In this document: in pieces, positions 19,178 through 27,140 of the stretch
How the letters are laid out: each line of letters begins with the position of its first letter
Numbering within the stretch: the stretch's first letter is position 1
Assembly: GCF_001904725.1 (NCBI RefSeq)
Contig: NZ_MRCE01000011.1
Location: 62,001 to 126,000 of the forward strand
Length of the DNA: 64,000 bases
Source of the DNA: Phormidium ambiguum IAM M-71
Lineage (GTDB): Bacteria > Cyanobacteriota > Cyanobacteriia > Cyanobacteriales > Aerosakkonemataceae
Direction: 5' to 3'
Notes under the pieces: model-generated
What the model was told of the DNA's origin: nothing
Database searches by the model: none
What the model saw: only the letters and a program-made list of their open reading frames with translations
Program-made: the position numbers and the translations under genes

Positions 19178-19792
19178 ATGCTGCAAACAGAATCAAAAAC
19201 CATGAATCTGGAGGAATTCTTGGACTGGTATCCAGATGGTTACGGTCGTTTTGAATTATATGACGGAGTAGTTGTCGAAATGCAACCAACGGGAACACAT
19301 GAACAGGTAGTATCAGAATTAGCCGCTGAGTCATTAATCGAAATTCGCCGCTTAAAACTGCCTTACTTTGTTGGTCAGCGAACTATAGTTAAACCCATTG
19401 ATTCCGACAGTTCAGGCTATAATCCAGATGTTATTGTTTTAGATGAAAATGCGCTGAAAGATGAACCATTGTGGAAAAAACGTGCCACAATTACTAAAGG
19501 TGAAACAGCAAAATTAGTTATCGAAGTAGTGAGTACTAATTGGCAAGATGATTATCTTCTAAAGTTAGGAGAATACGAAAAATTGGGAATTCCTGAATAT
19601 TGGATTGTTGATTATTTAGGTTTGGGTGGTAGACGCTATATTGGAAACCCGAAACAACCGACAATTTCAGTTTACCAAATGGTTGAAGGCGAGTATATGG
19701 TGAATCAGTTTAGAGGTGAAGAACGGATACAATCTGCGATTTTTCCAGAGTTGAATTTAACAGCAGAACAAATTTTTAAAATCGGGGAATAA
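19178..19792 (+). CDS. Uma2-family protein (predicted restriction-endonuclease fold)
   Basis: 204 residues from the ATG at 19178, preceded by GAGGAAA; the frame stays open upstream to 19046 but that part is repeat DNA. The Uma2 family (DUF820) has a PD-(D/E)XK nuclease-like core. Visible: ELYDGVVVEMQPTGTHEQVV, the PD motif in YNPDVIVLDE, the E-x-V stretch KLVIEVVSTNWQDDYLLKLGEYEKLGIPEYWIVD. These genes are highly multiplied in cyanobacteria; nuclease activity is not demonstrated to my knowledge. A second Uma2 gene follows after 14 bases. Confidence 0.85.
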   Translation: MLQTESKTMNLEEFLDWYPDGYGRFELYDGVVVEMQPTGTHEQVVSELAAESLIEIRRLKLPYFVGQRTIVKPIDSDSSGYNPDVIVLDENALKDEPLWKKRATITKGETAKLVIEVVSTNWQDDYLLKLGEYEKLGIPEYWIVDYLGLGGRRYIGNPKQPTISVYQMVEGEYMVNQFRGEERIQSAIFPELNLTAEQIFKIGE

Positions 19793-19806
19793 GGAGAGCG
19801 ATCGCA

Positions 19807-20394
19807 ATGATTACAACCACAAAAAAAGTAAGTTTTGCTGAGTATCTCAAGTATAATGATGGCACTGATAGGAAGTATGAATTAGTCAATGGAGAATTAA
19901 TTCCAATGAGTCTGGGAACTGGGAAACATGGTGCGATTACTAAATTCTTAGAACGAAGTTTCGATGATGAAATTGCTAGAATTGGGATTAATTGGACGGC
20001 GCAAAAGTTTGCTGTTGGAGTGCGATCGCCTCGTGGAGGACGTTGGGATACTTCGCGGATTCCAGATATTACAGTATTAACTATAGAACAATGGGAATCA
20101 CTCGCTAATCGGGAAGCAGTAATAGAATTAGATGAACCACCACCAATTTTAGTAGTAGAAGTAGTTAGCGAATCAACTAAAACTACAGATTATCGTGCTA
20201 AACGTTCTGAATATGCAGTATTGAGTATTTCCGAATATTGGATTGTTGACCCAATAGATGAAGTAGTAATAGTATGTTCTTTAATCGAAGGTTTTTATGA
20301 TGCAGTTTCCTTTCGCGGTGAAGAACGGATTATTTCTGGGAGTTTTCCAGAGTTGAACTTAAGTGCAATGCAAGTGTTACAAGCAGGAAAGTGA
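19807..20394 (+). CDS. Uma2-family protein
   Basis: 195 residues, same family as its upstream neighbour but not a recent copy. Visible: YELVNGELIPMSLGTGKHG, the PD motif in SRIPDITVLT, the second acidic motif ILVVEVVSESTKTTDYRAKRSEYAVLSISEYWIVD, and the terminal FPELNLSAMQVL shared with the gene before. The ATG follows AAGGAGAGCGATCGCA, i.e. a HIP1 site sits between ribosome site and start. Its stop overlaps the next start (GTGA). Confidence 0.84.
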   Translation: MITTTKKVSFAEYLKYNDGTDRKYELVNGELIPMSLGTGKHGAITKFLERSFDDEIARIGINWTAQKFAVGVRSPRGGRWDTSRIPDITVLTIEQWESLANREAVIELDEPPPILVVEVVSESTKTTDYRAKRSEYAVLSISEYWIVDPIDEVVIVCSLIEGFYDAVSFRGEERIISGSFPELNLSAMQVLQAGK

Positions 20395-20639
20395 AAATAA
20401 TTACTAAACTAATGGTTCAACCTTCCTCTTGGGTAGAATCGGGAATTAAAATCAGTCAAGTGAGAAATCTAAATTTATTTAAGTTTACGGATGAACTTCA
20501 ATCTCGTTTAGATGAACTCGTAGAGAAAAACAAAAATAGATTGTTAAATTCAGAAGAAGAAGCTGAATTAACTGGAATTTTAGAATTAGACAGGATTTTT
20601 ACATTAATAAATGCCAGAATCATCGCCCTACCTGCATAA
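20391..20639 (+). CDS. small protein of unknown function next to Uma2 pair
   Basis: 82 residues from a GTG that overlaps the Uma2 stop by four bases (an ATG at 20412 is an alternative, giving 75). It contains FTDELQSRLDELVEKNKNRLLNSEEEAELTGILELDRIFTLINA, a charged helical core. I recall similar short cyanobacterial proteins encoded beside PIN or nuclease genes, which suggests an antitoxin-like or accessory role, but this is inference. The overlap shows translational coupling to the Uma2 gene. Confidence 0.65.
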   Translation: MKIITKLMVQPSSWVESGIKISQVRNLNLFKFTDELQSRLDELVEKNKNRLLNSEEEAELTGILELDRIFTLINARIIALPA

Positions 20640-20694
20640 CCTTGACTATCCCAGATAGATAAGGATACAAAGTTAACAGAGTGGAGGTGCAGCG

Positions 20695-22065
20695 ATGGCT
20701 AAACGGATTCAAACAGACAAAATATCAAAGAAATTGCCCTTGTTGGGAATAGGATATCACTGTTTAGCAGTATTCATTGGTATTTTATTGTTGTCCGAAT
20801 CAGTTGTTGCTGTACCGAATTTCTTTGAGAAGGAATCATCGCAGATTGCCCAACAGCCAGCAGGTAGCGGGCAAGAGGAGACAAAAGCTGCTGCCCAAAG
20901 AGCGTTGCAGGAGGGATTGCAACTATTTCGACAAGGAACAGCAGAATCTTTGCGACAGGCGATTCAAAAATGGCAAGAAGCTCTTCCACTGTTTCGGGCG
21001 GTGGGAGATTCTTCGGGGGAAGCTACTGCTCTCTTGGGTATCGGTCGTGTCTACTCAGATTTAGGAGAAAAGCAGAAAGCACTTGAGTACTACAATCAAT
21101 CCTTACTCCTGTCGCAACAACAGGGCAATAAAGCACAGGAAGCTCTTACTCTCAGCAATATTGGGTTGATTTACTCAGATTTAGGGGAAAAGCAGAAAGC
21201 ACTTGAATATTACAACAGTTCTTTATCCCTATCGCAACAAGTGGGAAATAAAACACAGGAAGCTATTACTCTCAACAATATTGGCAATGTCTACGATACT
21301 TTAGGAGAGCAACGAAAAGCACTTGAATACTACAATCAGTCTTTACTCCTGTCGCAACAATTGGGAGATAAAGCACAGGAAGCCACTACTCTTAACAATA
21401 TCGGCTTTGTTTACAGCACTTTAGGAGATAAGCAGAAAGCTCTCGAATACTATAATCAATCTTTACCGATAACGCGACAAATAGGATACAAAGCTTGGGA
21501 AGCCCGGACTCTGAATAACATTGGTCTTGTCTACTCAGATTTAGGGGAAAAGCAAAAAGCGATCGAATATTACAACCAATCTTTACCTTTATCACAACAA
21601 GTGGGAGATAAAGCCAGCCAAGCGCGTACTCTAAGCAACATTGGGCGCGTTTACGATACTTTAGGGGAAAAACAAAAAGCGATCGAATATTACAACCAAT
21701 CCTTACCCTTATCACAACAAGTGGGAGATAAAGCACAGGAAGCTACTACCCTGAACAATATAGGCAGTGTTTACGATGCTTTAGGGGAAAAGCAAAAAGC
21801 GATCGAATATTATAATCAATCCTTACCTCTATCACGACAAATAGGATATAAAGTACAGGAAGCTGCTAGTCTCAACAATATTGGCTTGATTTACGATGCT
21901 TTAGGGGAAAAGCAGAAAGCGATCGAATATTACAACCAATCCTTACCCATAACACGGCAAATAGGATATAAAGCTGGGGAAGCTCTAATCTTTCGGCTGA
22001 ACTTGTCGTTCTTAGTGCTTGTCAAACTGGACTCGGAAAAGAAATCAAAGGGGAAGGTTTGGTAG
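20695..22065 (+). CDS. TPR repeat protein, 5' part of a broken TPR-CHAT gene
   Basis: The frame encodes a signal-peptide-like N-terminus (GIGYHCLAVFIGILLLSESVVA), a short spacer, and eight 40-residue tetratricopeptide repeats (LNNIGxVYxxLGEKQKAxEYYNQSLPLSQQ...). After GYKAGEAL it runs into 22 residues that are a frameshifted reading of a CHAT protease domain and stops at 22065. The intact CHAT C-terminus continues in another frame (see next entry), so this was a secreted TPR-CHAT protein that lost most of its CHAT domain in one deletion. Whether the remaining TPR protein is still made is unknown; the repeats themselves show no stop codon. Confidence 0.8.
   Translation: MAKRIQTDKISKKLPLLGIGYHCLAVFIGILLLSESVVAVPNFFEKESSQIAQQPAGSGQEETKAAAQRALQEGLQLFRQGTAESLRQAIQKWQEALPLFRAVGDSSGEATALLGIGRVYSDLGEKQKALEYYNQSLLLSQQQGNKAQEALTLSNIGLIYSDLGEKQKALEYYNSSLSLSQQVGNKTQEAITLNNIGNVYDTLGEQRKALEYYNQSLLLSQQLGDKAQEATTLNNIGFVYSTLGDKQKALEYYNQSLPITRQIGYKAWEARTLNNIGLVYSDLGEKQKAIEYYNQSLPLSQQVGDKASQARTLSNIGRVYDTLGEKQKAIEYYNQSLPLSQQVGDKAQEATTLNNIGSVYDALGEKQKAIEYYNQSLPLSRQIGYKVQEAASLNNIGLIYDALGEKQKAIEYYNQSLPITRQIGYKAGEALIFRLNLSFLVLVKLDSEKKSKGKVW
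21022..21990 (+). repeat. eight direct repeats of 120 bp encoding TPRs
   Basis: The period is exactly 120 bases (for example TTAGGAGAAAAGCAGAAAGC and close variants begin at 21061, 21181, 21301, 21421, 21541, 21661, 21781 and 21901). Units 1-4 carry AAAGCACTTGAATAC or the like, while units 5-8 carry AAAGCGATCGAATAT, so two subfamilies exist and the second block probably arose by later duplication. Confidence 0.85.
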
Positions 22066-22298
22066 GTTTAACTAGAGGTTTTATGTATGCTGGTGCAAAA
22101 AGTGTGGTGGTAAGTTTGTGGAGTGTTCAGGATGCGGGAACATCGGAATTGATGAAGAAGTTTTATCATCAAATGTTAGAAAAAGGGTTGACTCCTGTGG
22201 CGGCAATGAGGGCGGCGCAATTAGAAATGATCCAGTCTGAACAATGGAAATCTCCTTATTATTGGGCGGCGTTTGTGGTACAAGGTGAATGGAATTAG
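21987..22298 (+). pseudogene. CHAT domain remnant, out of frame with upstream TPR part
   Basis: Reading from 21987 gives NLSAELVVLSACQTGLGKE and then GEGLVGLTRGFMYAGAKSVV, a standard CHAT (caspase-like) C-terminus with the catalytic cysteine in SACQTG (codon 22020-22022), ending KSPYYWAAFVVQGEWN. The catalytic histidine region and the rest of the roughly 300-residue CHAT/linker part are absent. The frame has no start before 22059 (a TTG inside the domain), so it cannot be expressed as a useful protein on its own. The junction with the last TPR lies near 21981-21987. Confidence 0.85.
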
Positions 22299-22322
22299 TT
22301 GGAAATGAAAACAATAATGAAT

Positions 22323-22356
22323 AATGTAGAGACGTTATATATAACGTCTCTACATT
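22323..22356. repeat. 34-bp perfect palindrome
   Basis: AATGTAGAGACGTTATA followed by its exact reverse complement. It lies 3' of the CHAT remnant and 3' of the MazF-like gene. The same 34-base sequence ATAATGTAGAGACGTTATAT... recurs at 23181-23214. Confidence 0.85.
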
Positions 22357-22384
22357 GCTTTTAGTTTATTTAGGGTTAAAGCTT

Positions 22385-22753
22385 TCACTTTGAATTCTCA
22401 TCATCAGATTCACCTAACTCGTCCAATTGTAATGTATAGTTTAGGGCTGCTTTTAGGCTTAATAAATAACTGGAAGAAAGAGTACCCAACTTTTTTATTA
22501 GTCGCTGTTGATCTAGAACAACAATTTGATAACAAAGCGCCACAGATTCTTGTACTAAACCACCTTCGCCGGAAGGTATGACCACTGTTCCAGGTATTCT
22601 GGCGCGTCGCAGATTACTCGTTAAAGGAACAACAATTACTGTGGTTGTAAAACGAGTCAATGTATCTCGTTGAACAATAATAACTGGTCGAATACCCGCT
22701 TGTTCTGAACCTCGACTCGGATTTAAATCAGCTAAATAAACATCTCCTTGCAT
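22385..22753 (-). CDS. MazF/PemK-family toxin
   Basis: 122 residues from the ATG at 22753 (a TTG codon just upstream would add one residue). Features of the MazF/PemK endoribonuclease fold: GDVYLADLNPSRGSEQAGIRPVIIVQRD with the conserved active-site arginine before PVIIV, VVPLTSN, and GGLVQESVALCYQIVVLD. The family cuts mRNA at short sequences when the antitoxin is lost. It overlaps the antitoxin gene by one base (TGATG), the usual coupled arrangement. A Cys in the LCYQI position replaces the more common D/E region but the core is intact. Confidence 0.9.
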   Translation of the reverse strand: MQGDVYLADLNPSRGSEQAGIRPVIIVQRDTLTRFTTTVIVVPLTSNLRRARIPGTVVIPSGEGGLVQESVALCYQIVVLDQQRLIKKLGTLSSSYLLSLKAALNYTLQLDELGESDDENSK

Positions 22754-23007
22754 CAAATTATATCCTCTTGCTGAAGCTGGGGAAGATAATCAATTAAAAC
22801 TGCTTCTGAGAAAGTTAAATCTTCTTCAGCAAATTCAGCTTTGAGTCTAGCCGCTTCTTCATCAGCAATAGCATCCCAATCTTTAACGAGTTGTTTTTTA
22901 TGTAATTCAATTGCAAATTCTAGCAATTGTTCTTGGTTAGCTAAAGGCAATTGCGATAAAATTTCTATTAGTTGATTCTGAATGCTTTGTGTGGTTTTTG
23001 TTGTCAT
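22753..23007 (-). CDS. antitoxin partner of MazF-like toxin
   Basis: 84 residues, acidic, mostly helical. The N-terminal half (NQLIEILSQLPLANQEQLLEFAIELHKKQ) resembles a DUF2281-type dimer/DNA-binding region and the C-terminal half (ADEEAARLKAEFAEEDLTFSEAVL) is a typical flexible toxin-binding tail. It lies directly before the toxin and overlaps it by one base. Assignment rests on this context and composition more than on a named family. Confidence 0.75.
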   Translation of the reverse strand: MTTKTTQSIQNQLIEILSQLPLANQEQLLEFAIELHKKQLVKDWDAIADEEAARLKAEFAEEDLTFSEAVLIDYLPQLQQEDII

Positions 23008-23184
23008 TCAGGAAACTCTAGTCAACGCTAATTGAATTCTAACATCTAAACAAACAATAAAGCCATATAGCAATCCTATTTGAGTTGGTAATACTGTTTT
23101 TTAACCTTTCCAGGCGCAGAGAACGGAGAGGGAAGAGAAGGAGGGGTTGATAACTGATATCATGTGCGCTTGATTACCCCATAA

Positions 23185-23214
23185 TGTAGAGACGTTATAT
23201 ATAACGTCTCTACA
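23185..23214. repeat. 30-bp palindrome, second copy
   Basis: Same palindrome core as 22326-22353, 860 bases away, so the two copies bracket the toxin-antitoxin pair. A repeat-like stretch GGCGCAGAGAACGGAGAGGG lies just before it (about 23113-23132). No coding sequence between 23008 and 23282. Confidence 0.85.
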
Positions 23215-23282
23215 AGGTTTTGGATTAACAATACTATGGTTGATTAGCCGGACATGGTATCAAATAGAATTGCTTTAATCTT

Positions 23283-23885
23283 TTAATTTTTTACTTGACT
23301 ACCATGCAATCTTGGATCGTCAGAATTAGCTTTATTTGTGGTGACTGATGGAGTAAATTTGGAAACTTGTCCGGTAGTTTTAGCATAAGGTAAAGATTCA
23401 CCTGCAACTAAGGCTTCTAAATTGGCTGCCATAATAGTTTTAGGTTGTTCGCCGATAGTTTGCGCGATCGCATTTCCCTCTTTCTCAAAAAAGACAAAAT
23501 GGGGAATTCCATCAACTCGATAACGCTCAATTTCTGGCAACCATTTGTTATTATCAACATTGAGCATGACAAAATTCACCTTGTTTGTATATTGTTCTTC
23601 TAATTCATTCATATCACTTGCCATTGCTTGGCAAGTTGTACACCAATTAGCATAAAACTCTACTAATGTGGGTTTGCCATTGGTCATGGCGATTTCTAAA
23701 GGCAGGGAATTTTCTGCTAAGGTGGTTAAGGTGGCAGTACTTGTTTCTGTTCGCAGTCCTAAAACGAAAGCAACTGAAAGAACAATTGTTGCTAGAACAA
23801 TTAACAAATTTCTGACTTTTGCGCCTACGGTTGTCGGTGATTTTTCGGGAGACTCTATTGTAGAGTTAGGTGAATTTTTAATCAT
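23283..23885 (-). CDS. membrane-anchored thioredoxin-like protein (TxlA/HCF164 type)
   Basis: 200 residues: a cytoplasmic N-terminus, one membrane helix (about 25-43, NLLIVLATIVLSVAFVLGL), then a thioredoxin domain with active site WCTTC (81-85) and the cis-proline region GIPHFVFF. Proteins of this type sit in the thylakoid membrane with the thioredoxin domain in the lumen; HCF164 carries reducing power used in cytochrome b6f assembly. Its start is 67 bases from the divergent ferredoxin gene. Family assignment is good; the exact partner is inferred. Confidence 0.87.
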   Translation of the reverse strand: MIKNSPNSTIESPEKSPTTVGAKVRNLLIVLATIVLSVAFVLGLRTETSTATLTTLAENSLPLEIAMTNGKPTLVEFYANWCTTCQAMASDMNELEEQYTNKVNFVMLNVDNNKWLPEIERYRVDGIPHFVFFEKEGNAIAQTIGEQPKTIMAANLEALVAGESLPYAKTTGQVSKFTPSVTTNKANSDDPRLHGSQVKN

Positions 23886-23952
23886 CGGATAGTTTAAAAA
23901 AGATTACGCACTACTTTTAATGTAGCTGAACTTGCTAAAAGCGATCGCCTTT

Positions 23953-24357
23953 ATGAAAAAACGAGTTACCTTAATTTTCCCCAAACGTTCTGTACAAATG
24001 CCAGTAACTTATCGACTGGCGAAAGATTTTAACGTCGCTGCTAATATAATTCGCGCCCAAGTTGCGCCGAATCAAATTGGTAAACTAGTAGTAGAATTAT
24101 CGGGAGATATTGATGCCCTAGAAGCAGCAATGGACTGGATGCGATCGCAAGATATCGGCATTTCCCTCGCCAGTCGAGAAATATTAATTGACGAAGATGC
24201 TTGCGTTCATTGTGGTTTATGTACTGGCGTTTGTCCTACAGAAGCATTATCTTTAGAACCGGAAACATTTAAATTGACATTTATGCGATCGCGTTGCATT
24301 GTTTGCGAACAATGTATCCCTACTTGCCCAGTTCAAGCAATTTCTACTAACTTATAA
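23953..24357 (+). CDS. NIL-domain 2[4Fe-4S] ferredoxin
   Basis: 134 residues from the ATG at 23953 (a TTG at 23932 is in frame but its peptide is encoded by a HIP1 site). Residues 1-75 form a NIL domain (VTYRLAKDFNVAANIIRAQV). Residues 80-130 carry two cluster motifs, CVHCGLCTGVCP (Cys84, 87, 90, 94) and CIVCEQCIPTCP (Cys115, 118, 121, 125). NIL ferredoxins are soluble electron carriers; in several bacteria they relate to methionine or sulfur metabolism. The divergent partner is a thioredoxin-like redox protein. Ends seven bases from the convergent DUF3616 gene. Confidence 0.9.
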   Translation: MKKRVTLIFPKRSVQMPVTYRLAKDFNVAANIIRAQVAPNQIGKLVVELSGDIDALEAAMDWMRSQDIGISLASREILIDEDACVHCGLCTGVCPTEALSLEPETFKLTFMRSRCIVCEQCIPTCPVQAISTNL

Positions 24358-24364
24358 ACTGTCA

Positions 24365-25405
24365 TTAAAGCGGGAAAACATCAATCAAAATTCCATCTTT
24401 TCCTTGCAATCTTTCCTTCGCTGGTGAGTCGTAAACTACTAATAGCGACTTTTGACTTTCTCCGTTACGCCAAAATGCTAATCCTTCTGCATGATCTACC
24501 CCTTCACCAAAAGGAATATCTAGAATTGCCGTAGGTTTTAACAAAGATTCTTCGGATAAGTTTACCCCATTTTCGATGCGATAAAGTTTCACAGGCCCAT
24601 CTAAATCCATTGTTGGCCCTGCTAATACTAATAAATCTTTGTCATCAACCGCAAGTTCCCTAACTCCTAACCCAGAAAGATTGACAAAATGTTTTTTATA
24701 AAGTTTATCTCCCAAGCTTTTTAATTTTAGTGTATTTGGGCTACTTTCCTCAACTGAAATTTCTAAAATAATTGCCCAACCACGTAAAACAGGCCCTCTT
24801 AATCCGAGAAAAATTTTATCTTCGTAAACTGCTAAACCTTCAATATCAAAGCCATTTTCCTTTGAAGGAATTTCGCTTTTCAAAAATGGTGCTAAATGTG
24901 GATCTTTTAGTAAAGCATCAATCAGTAAATTACCATTATCTGTGTTTTCTAACTTGGCGGCGGTTAAGGTAATTTCTGGATTTTCGGGAGGATTATATGT
25001 TTTACATAAGCGATCGCCATTTACTGGAATTCTTGCCAATAAATAACGATTTTCCTCTCGTTTAATTTCCGCCATTTTTTGCATATTTTCCAAATCTGTT
25101 CGTTTGGATTTAGCCTTGGGACGTTTTAAACTATGAGAACCCACTAACCATATATAATTGTTAGCGTAATCCATTCCTTCAATATCTATTTCTTCATCAG
25201 CACCTTTGGGTAAATCGATGAAATCTTGCAGATGAAATATTTCATGTTCTGCAAAAGTTTTATCATCGGTTTTAGTCAACCTTTCAATACTGGTATTTTC
25301 ATCGCAACCTAACCATAAAACTTCTCCCGGAGTTATAGTTATTGCCGATAAATCTTCTCTACTTTTAGCAAATTCAGATTCAAAACGCAGTAAAATTTGT
25401 TCCAT
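24365..25405 (-). CDS. DUF3616-like protein
   Basis: 346 residues, no signal peptide. Contains repeated beta-propeller-like blocks: ITITPGEVLWLGCDENTSIERL, DIEGMDYANNYIWLVGSHS, FDIEGLAVYEDKIFLGLRGP, LGVRELAVDDKDLLVLAGPTMD and HAEGLAFWRNGESQKSLLVVYD. This pattern (DIEGL..., GLRGPV, AGP) matches the DUF3616 family as I know it. Function unknown; such folds often belong to secreted esterase-like proteins, but this one appears cytoplasmic. Confidence 0.75.
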   Translation of the reverse strand: MEQILLRFESEFAKSREDLSAITITPGEVLWLGCDENTSIERLTKTDDKTFAEHEIFHLQDFIDLPKGADEEIDIEGMDYANNYIWLVGSHSLKRPKAKSKRTDLENMQKMAEIKREENRYLLARIPVNGDRLCKTYNPPENPEITLTAAKLENTDNGNLLIDALLKDPHLAPFLKSEIPSKENGFDIEGLAVYEDKIFLGLRGPVLRGWAIILEISVEESSPNTLKLKSLGDKLYKKHFVNLSGLGVRELAVDDKDLLVLAGPTMDLDGPVKLYRIENGVNLSEESLLKPTAILDIPFGEGVDHAEGLAFWRNGESQKSLLVVYDSPAKERLQGKDGILIDVFPL

Positions 25406-25502
25406 TTTAACCCCTATTAAAAAAAGGCAGAAGGCAGAAGGGAAGAAAGGTAAAGGTTATATTTCTCTCCAGTCCCCAATCCCCAACTACCAACTAACTA
25501 TT

Positions 25503-26102
25503 TTAAACATTTGCCATTTCTTTATGTTCAATGCGAGTGCCTAAAAGCTTAAGAAATTCTGCTAACCAACGCGGATGTGCAGGCCAAGCTGGTGCTGTTA
25601 CTAAGTTACCATCAACCATCGCTTCATCTACTGGAATATGTACATAAAGTCCACCAGCTAAGGTAACGTCGGGACCACAAGCAGGGTAAGCAGTACAACT
25701 TTTTCCTTCTAAAACTCCGGCAGCAGCTAACAGTTGTAACCCGTGACAAATGGCAGCAATAGGTTTATTTGTTTCGGCAAAATGGCGGGTAATTTCTAAT
25801 ACCCTTTGATTTAAACGAATGTATTCCGGTGCCCTTCCCCCAGGCACAACTAAAGCGTCATAAGTTGTGGGATCTATTTCCGCAAAATTAGCATTTAAAG
25901 TAAAGTTGTGACCTGGTTTTTCGGAGTAAGTTTGGTCGCCTTCAAAGTCATGTACTCCAGTTCGTACCTTGTCACCAGTTTTTTTATCTGGACATACAGC
26001 GTGTACCGTATGTCCAACCATTTGTAATGCTTGAAAAGGCACCATTACTTCATAGTCTTCTACGTAGTCACCAACCAGCATCAAGATTTTTTTCGCTGCC
26101 AT
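25503..26102 (-). CDS. DJ-1/PfpI-family protein
   Basis: 199 residues of the class I glutamine amidotransferase-like fold. The nucleophile elbow AAICHG gives Cys119 and His120, and Glu15 in DYVEDYE is the typical cysteine-activating glutamate. Also [19 protein letters not shown]. Members act as intracellular proteases, glyoxalase III or deglycase-like enzymes; which applies here cannot be said. Cytoplasmic. An upstream gap of 176 bases to the transglutaminase-end makes it a separate unit. Confidence 0.9.
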   Translation of the reverse strand: MAAKKILMLVGDYVEDYEVMVPFQALQMVGHTVHAVCPDKKTGDKVRTGVHDFEGDQTYSEKPGHNFTLNANFAEIDPTTYDALVVPGGRAPEYIRLNQRVLEITRHFAETNKPIAAICHGLQLLAAAGVLEGKSCTAYPACGPDVTLAGGLYVHIPVDEAMVDGNLVTAPAWPAHPRWLAEFLKLLGTRIEHKEMANV

Positions 26103-26278
26103 ATTTACCGTTCCTAATTTTTTAGTTTTTGGTGAGATTTACAGAACTATAGGAATCTATTCTTAGGTATATTGTTGTGCTTTGGCGCTAAATTCAAAGT
26201 TTAGTTGTGTAAATCTCGATCTATTTTCTAATGTTACTTCAACAAATTTCAAGTCTAAACAACGTAATTTAAAGTAAT

Positions 26279-27130
26279 TTAATTCCAGTTTATTGATATT
26301 TTGGGTGTCATGGAAAAAGGTGTTCCGGGTGGGGAAAAACTGCCGGAGATGGGGACAGTATAGCTGGGAAAGATACTAGCAACTAAGGGAATGTGGCGAT
26401 CGCTAACTGCTAAACCATGTGTCGGATCGTAACCTCGCCAACCTGCCCCCGGCAAGTATACTTCTACCCAAGCGTGTAAGTCTCTTTCTATTTGGTCTGG
26501 ATCTCCTTCTTGATAACCGCTAACAAATCTTGCTGCTAAACCAACAGCGCGACAAACTTCCATAAATAAAATGGCAAAGTCACGACAAGAACCAGATTTT
26601 TCTTTCCACGTAATTCCTGCTGGTAAAGGATCGCCTGTTTCTCGAATTAAATATTGACAATTATCATAAATTTGTTGATTTAATTTATTTAAAAAGATAC
26701 TTGTTTGATAGTCACTAACAACTAAAATTTCCTGTGCTAATTGGTAGGCTATTGGGTCTATACTTCCCAAATATTCTCTTTGTAAATAAGGGGAAAGTTG
26801 GGTTAACAGGGATGTTGAATAATCAATTGGTAATTTTAAAGCAAATGGTTCTAAAAGGTAATCAAAGGGATTTTTTCGTAAAGTCTCTATTTCTGTACTA
26901 ACTTCTACTCTCAAAAAGTTTGTTGGTTCATTGAACCAAGCTTGCAATACCACATTGCCTTCTAGGTCAGAATTGTAACAAATTCCTGTTGGTTTTGGGT
27001 CAATTTCTAAGGAAAATTTATGCACTTTTTGTTCAGCATCATTTCGGGGAATTAACCTAATTGTATGTGGTCTTAAACTGACATTTTTCTGATAGTTGTA
27101 ATCAGTAATATGGACAATGTGGTAGAGCAT
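26279..27130 (-). CDS. transglutaminase-like cysteine protease/ligase
   Basis: 283 residues. N-terminal beta domain (YHIVHITDYNYQKNVSLRPHTIRLIPR) typical of bacterial transglutaminase proteins, then the catalytic core with Cys182 (GSCRDFAILFMEVCRAVG), His219 (DLHAWVEVYLP) and Asp235 (GYDPTHG). All three catalytic residues are present. The family includes peptidases and amide-forming enzymes. It is the last gene of a three-gene leftward operon with an ATP-grasp and an alpha-E protein, ten bases after the latter. This genomic trio is found in many bacteria and was predicted to build or modify a peptide or amide; the substrate is not known to me. Confidence 0.9.
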   Translation of the reverse strand: MLYHIVHITDYNYQKNVSLRPHTIRLIPRNDAEQKVHKFSLEIDPKPTGICYNSDLEGNVVLQAWFNEPTNFLRVEVSTEIETLRKNPFDYLLEPFALKLPIDYSTSLLTQLSPYLQREYLGSIDPIAYQLAQEILVVSDYQTSIFLNKLNQQIYDNCQYLIRETGDPLPAGITWKEKSGSCRDFAILFMEVCRAVGLAARFVSGYQEGDPDQIERDLHAWVEVYLPGAGWRGYDPTHGLAVSDRHIPLVASIFPSYTVPISGSFSPPGTPFSMTPKISINWN

Positions 27131-27140
27131 TATATTCTAG

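Noticed and set aside
21022-21990. Regular repeats that could suggest a CRISPR array
   Set aside because: The 120-bp period has no unique spacers and encodes TPR motifs in frame.
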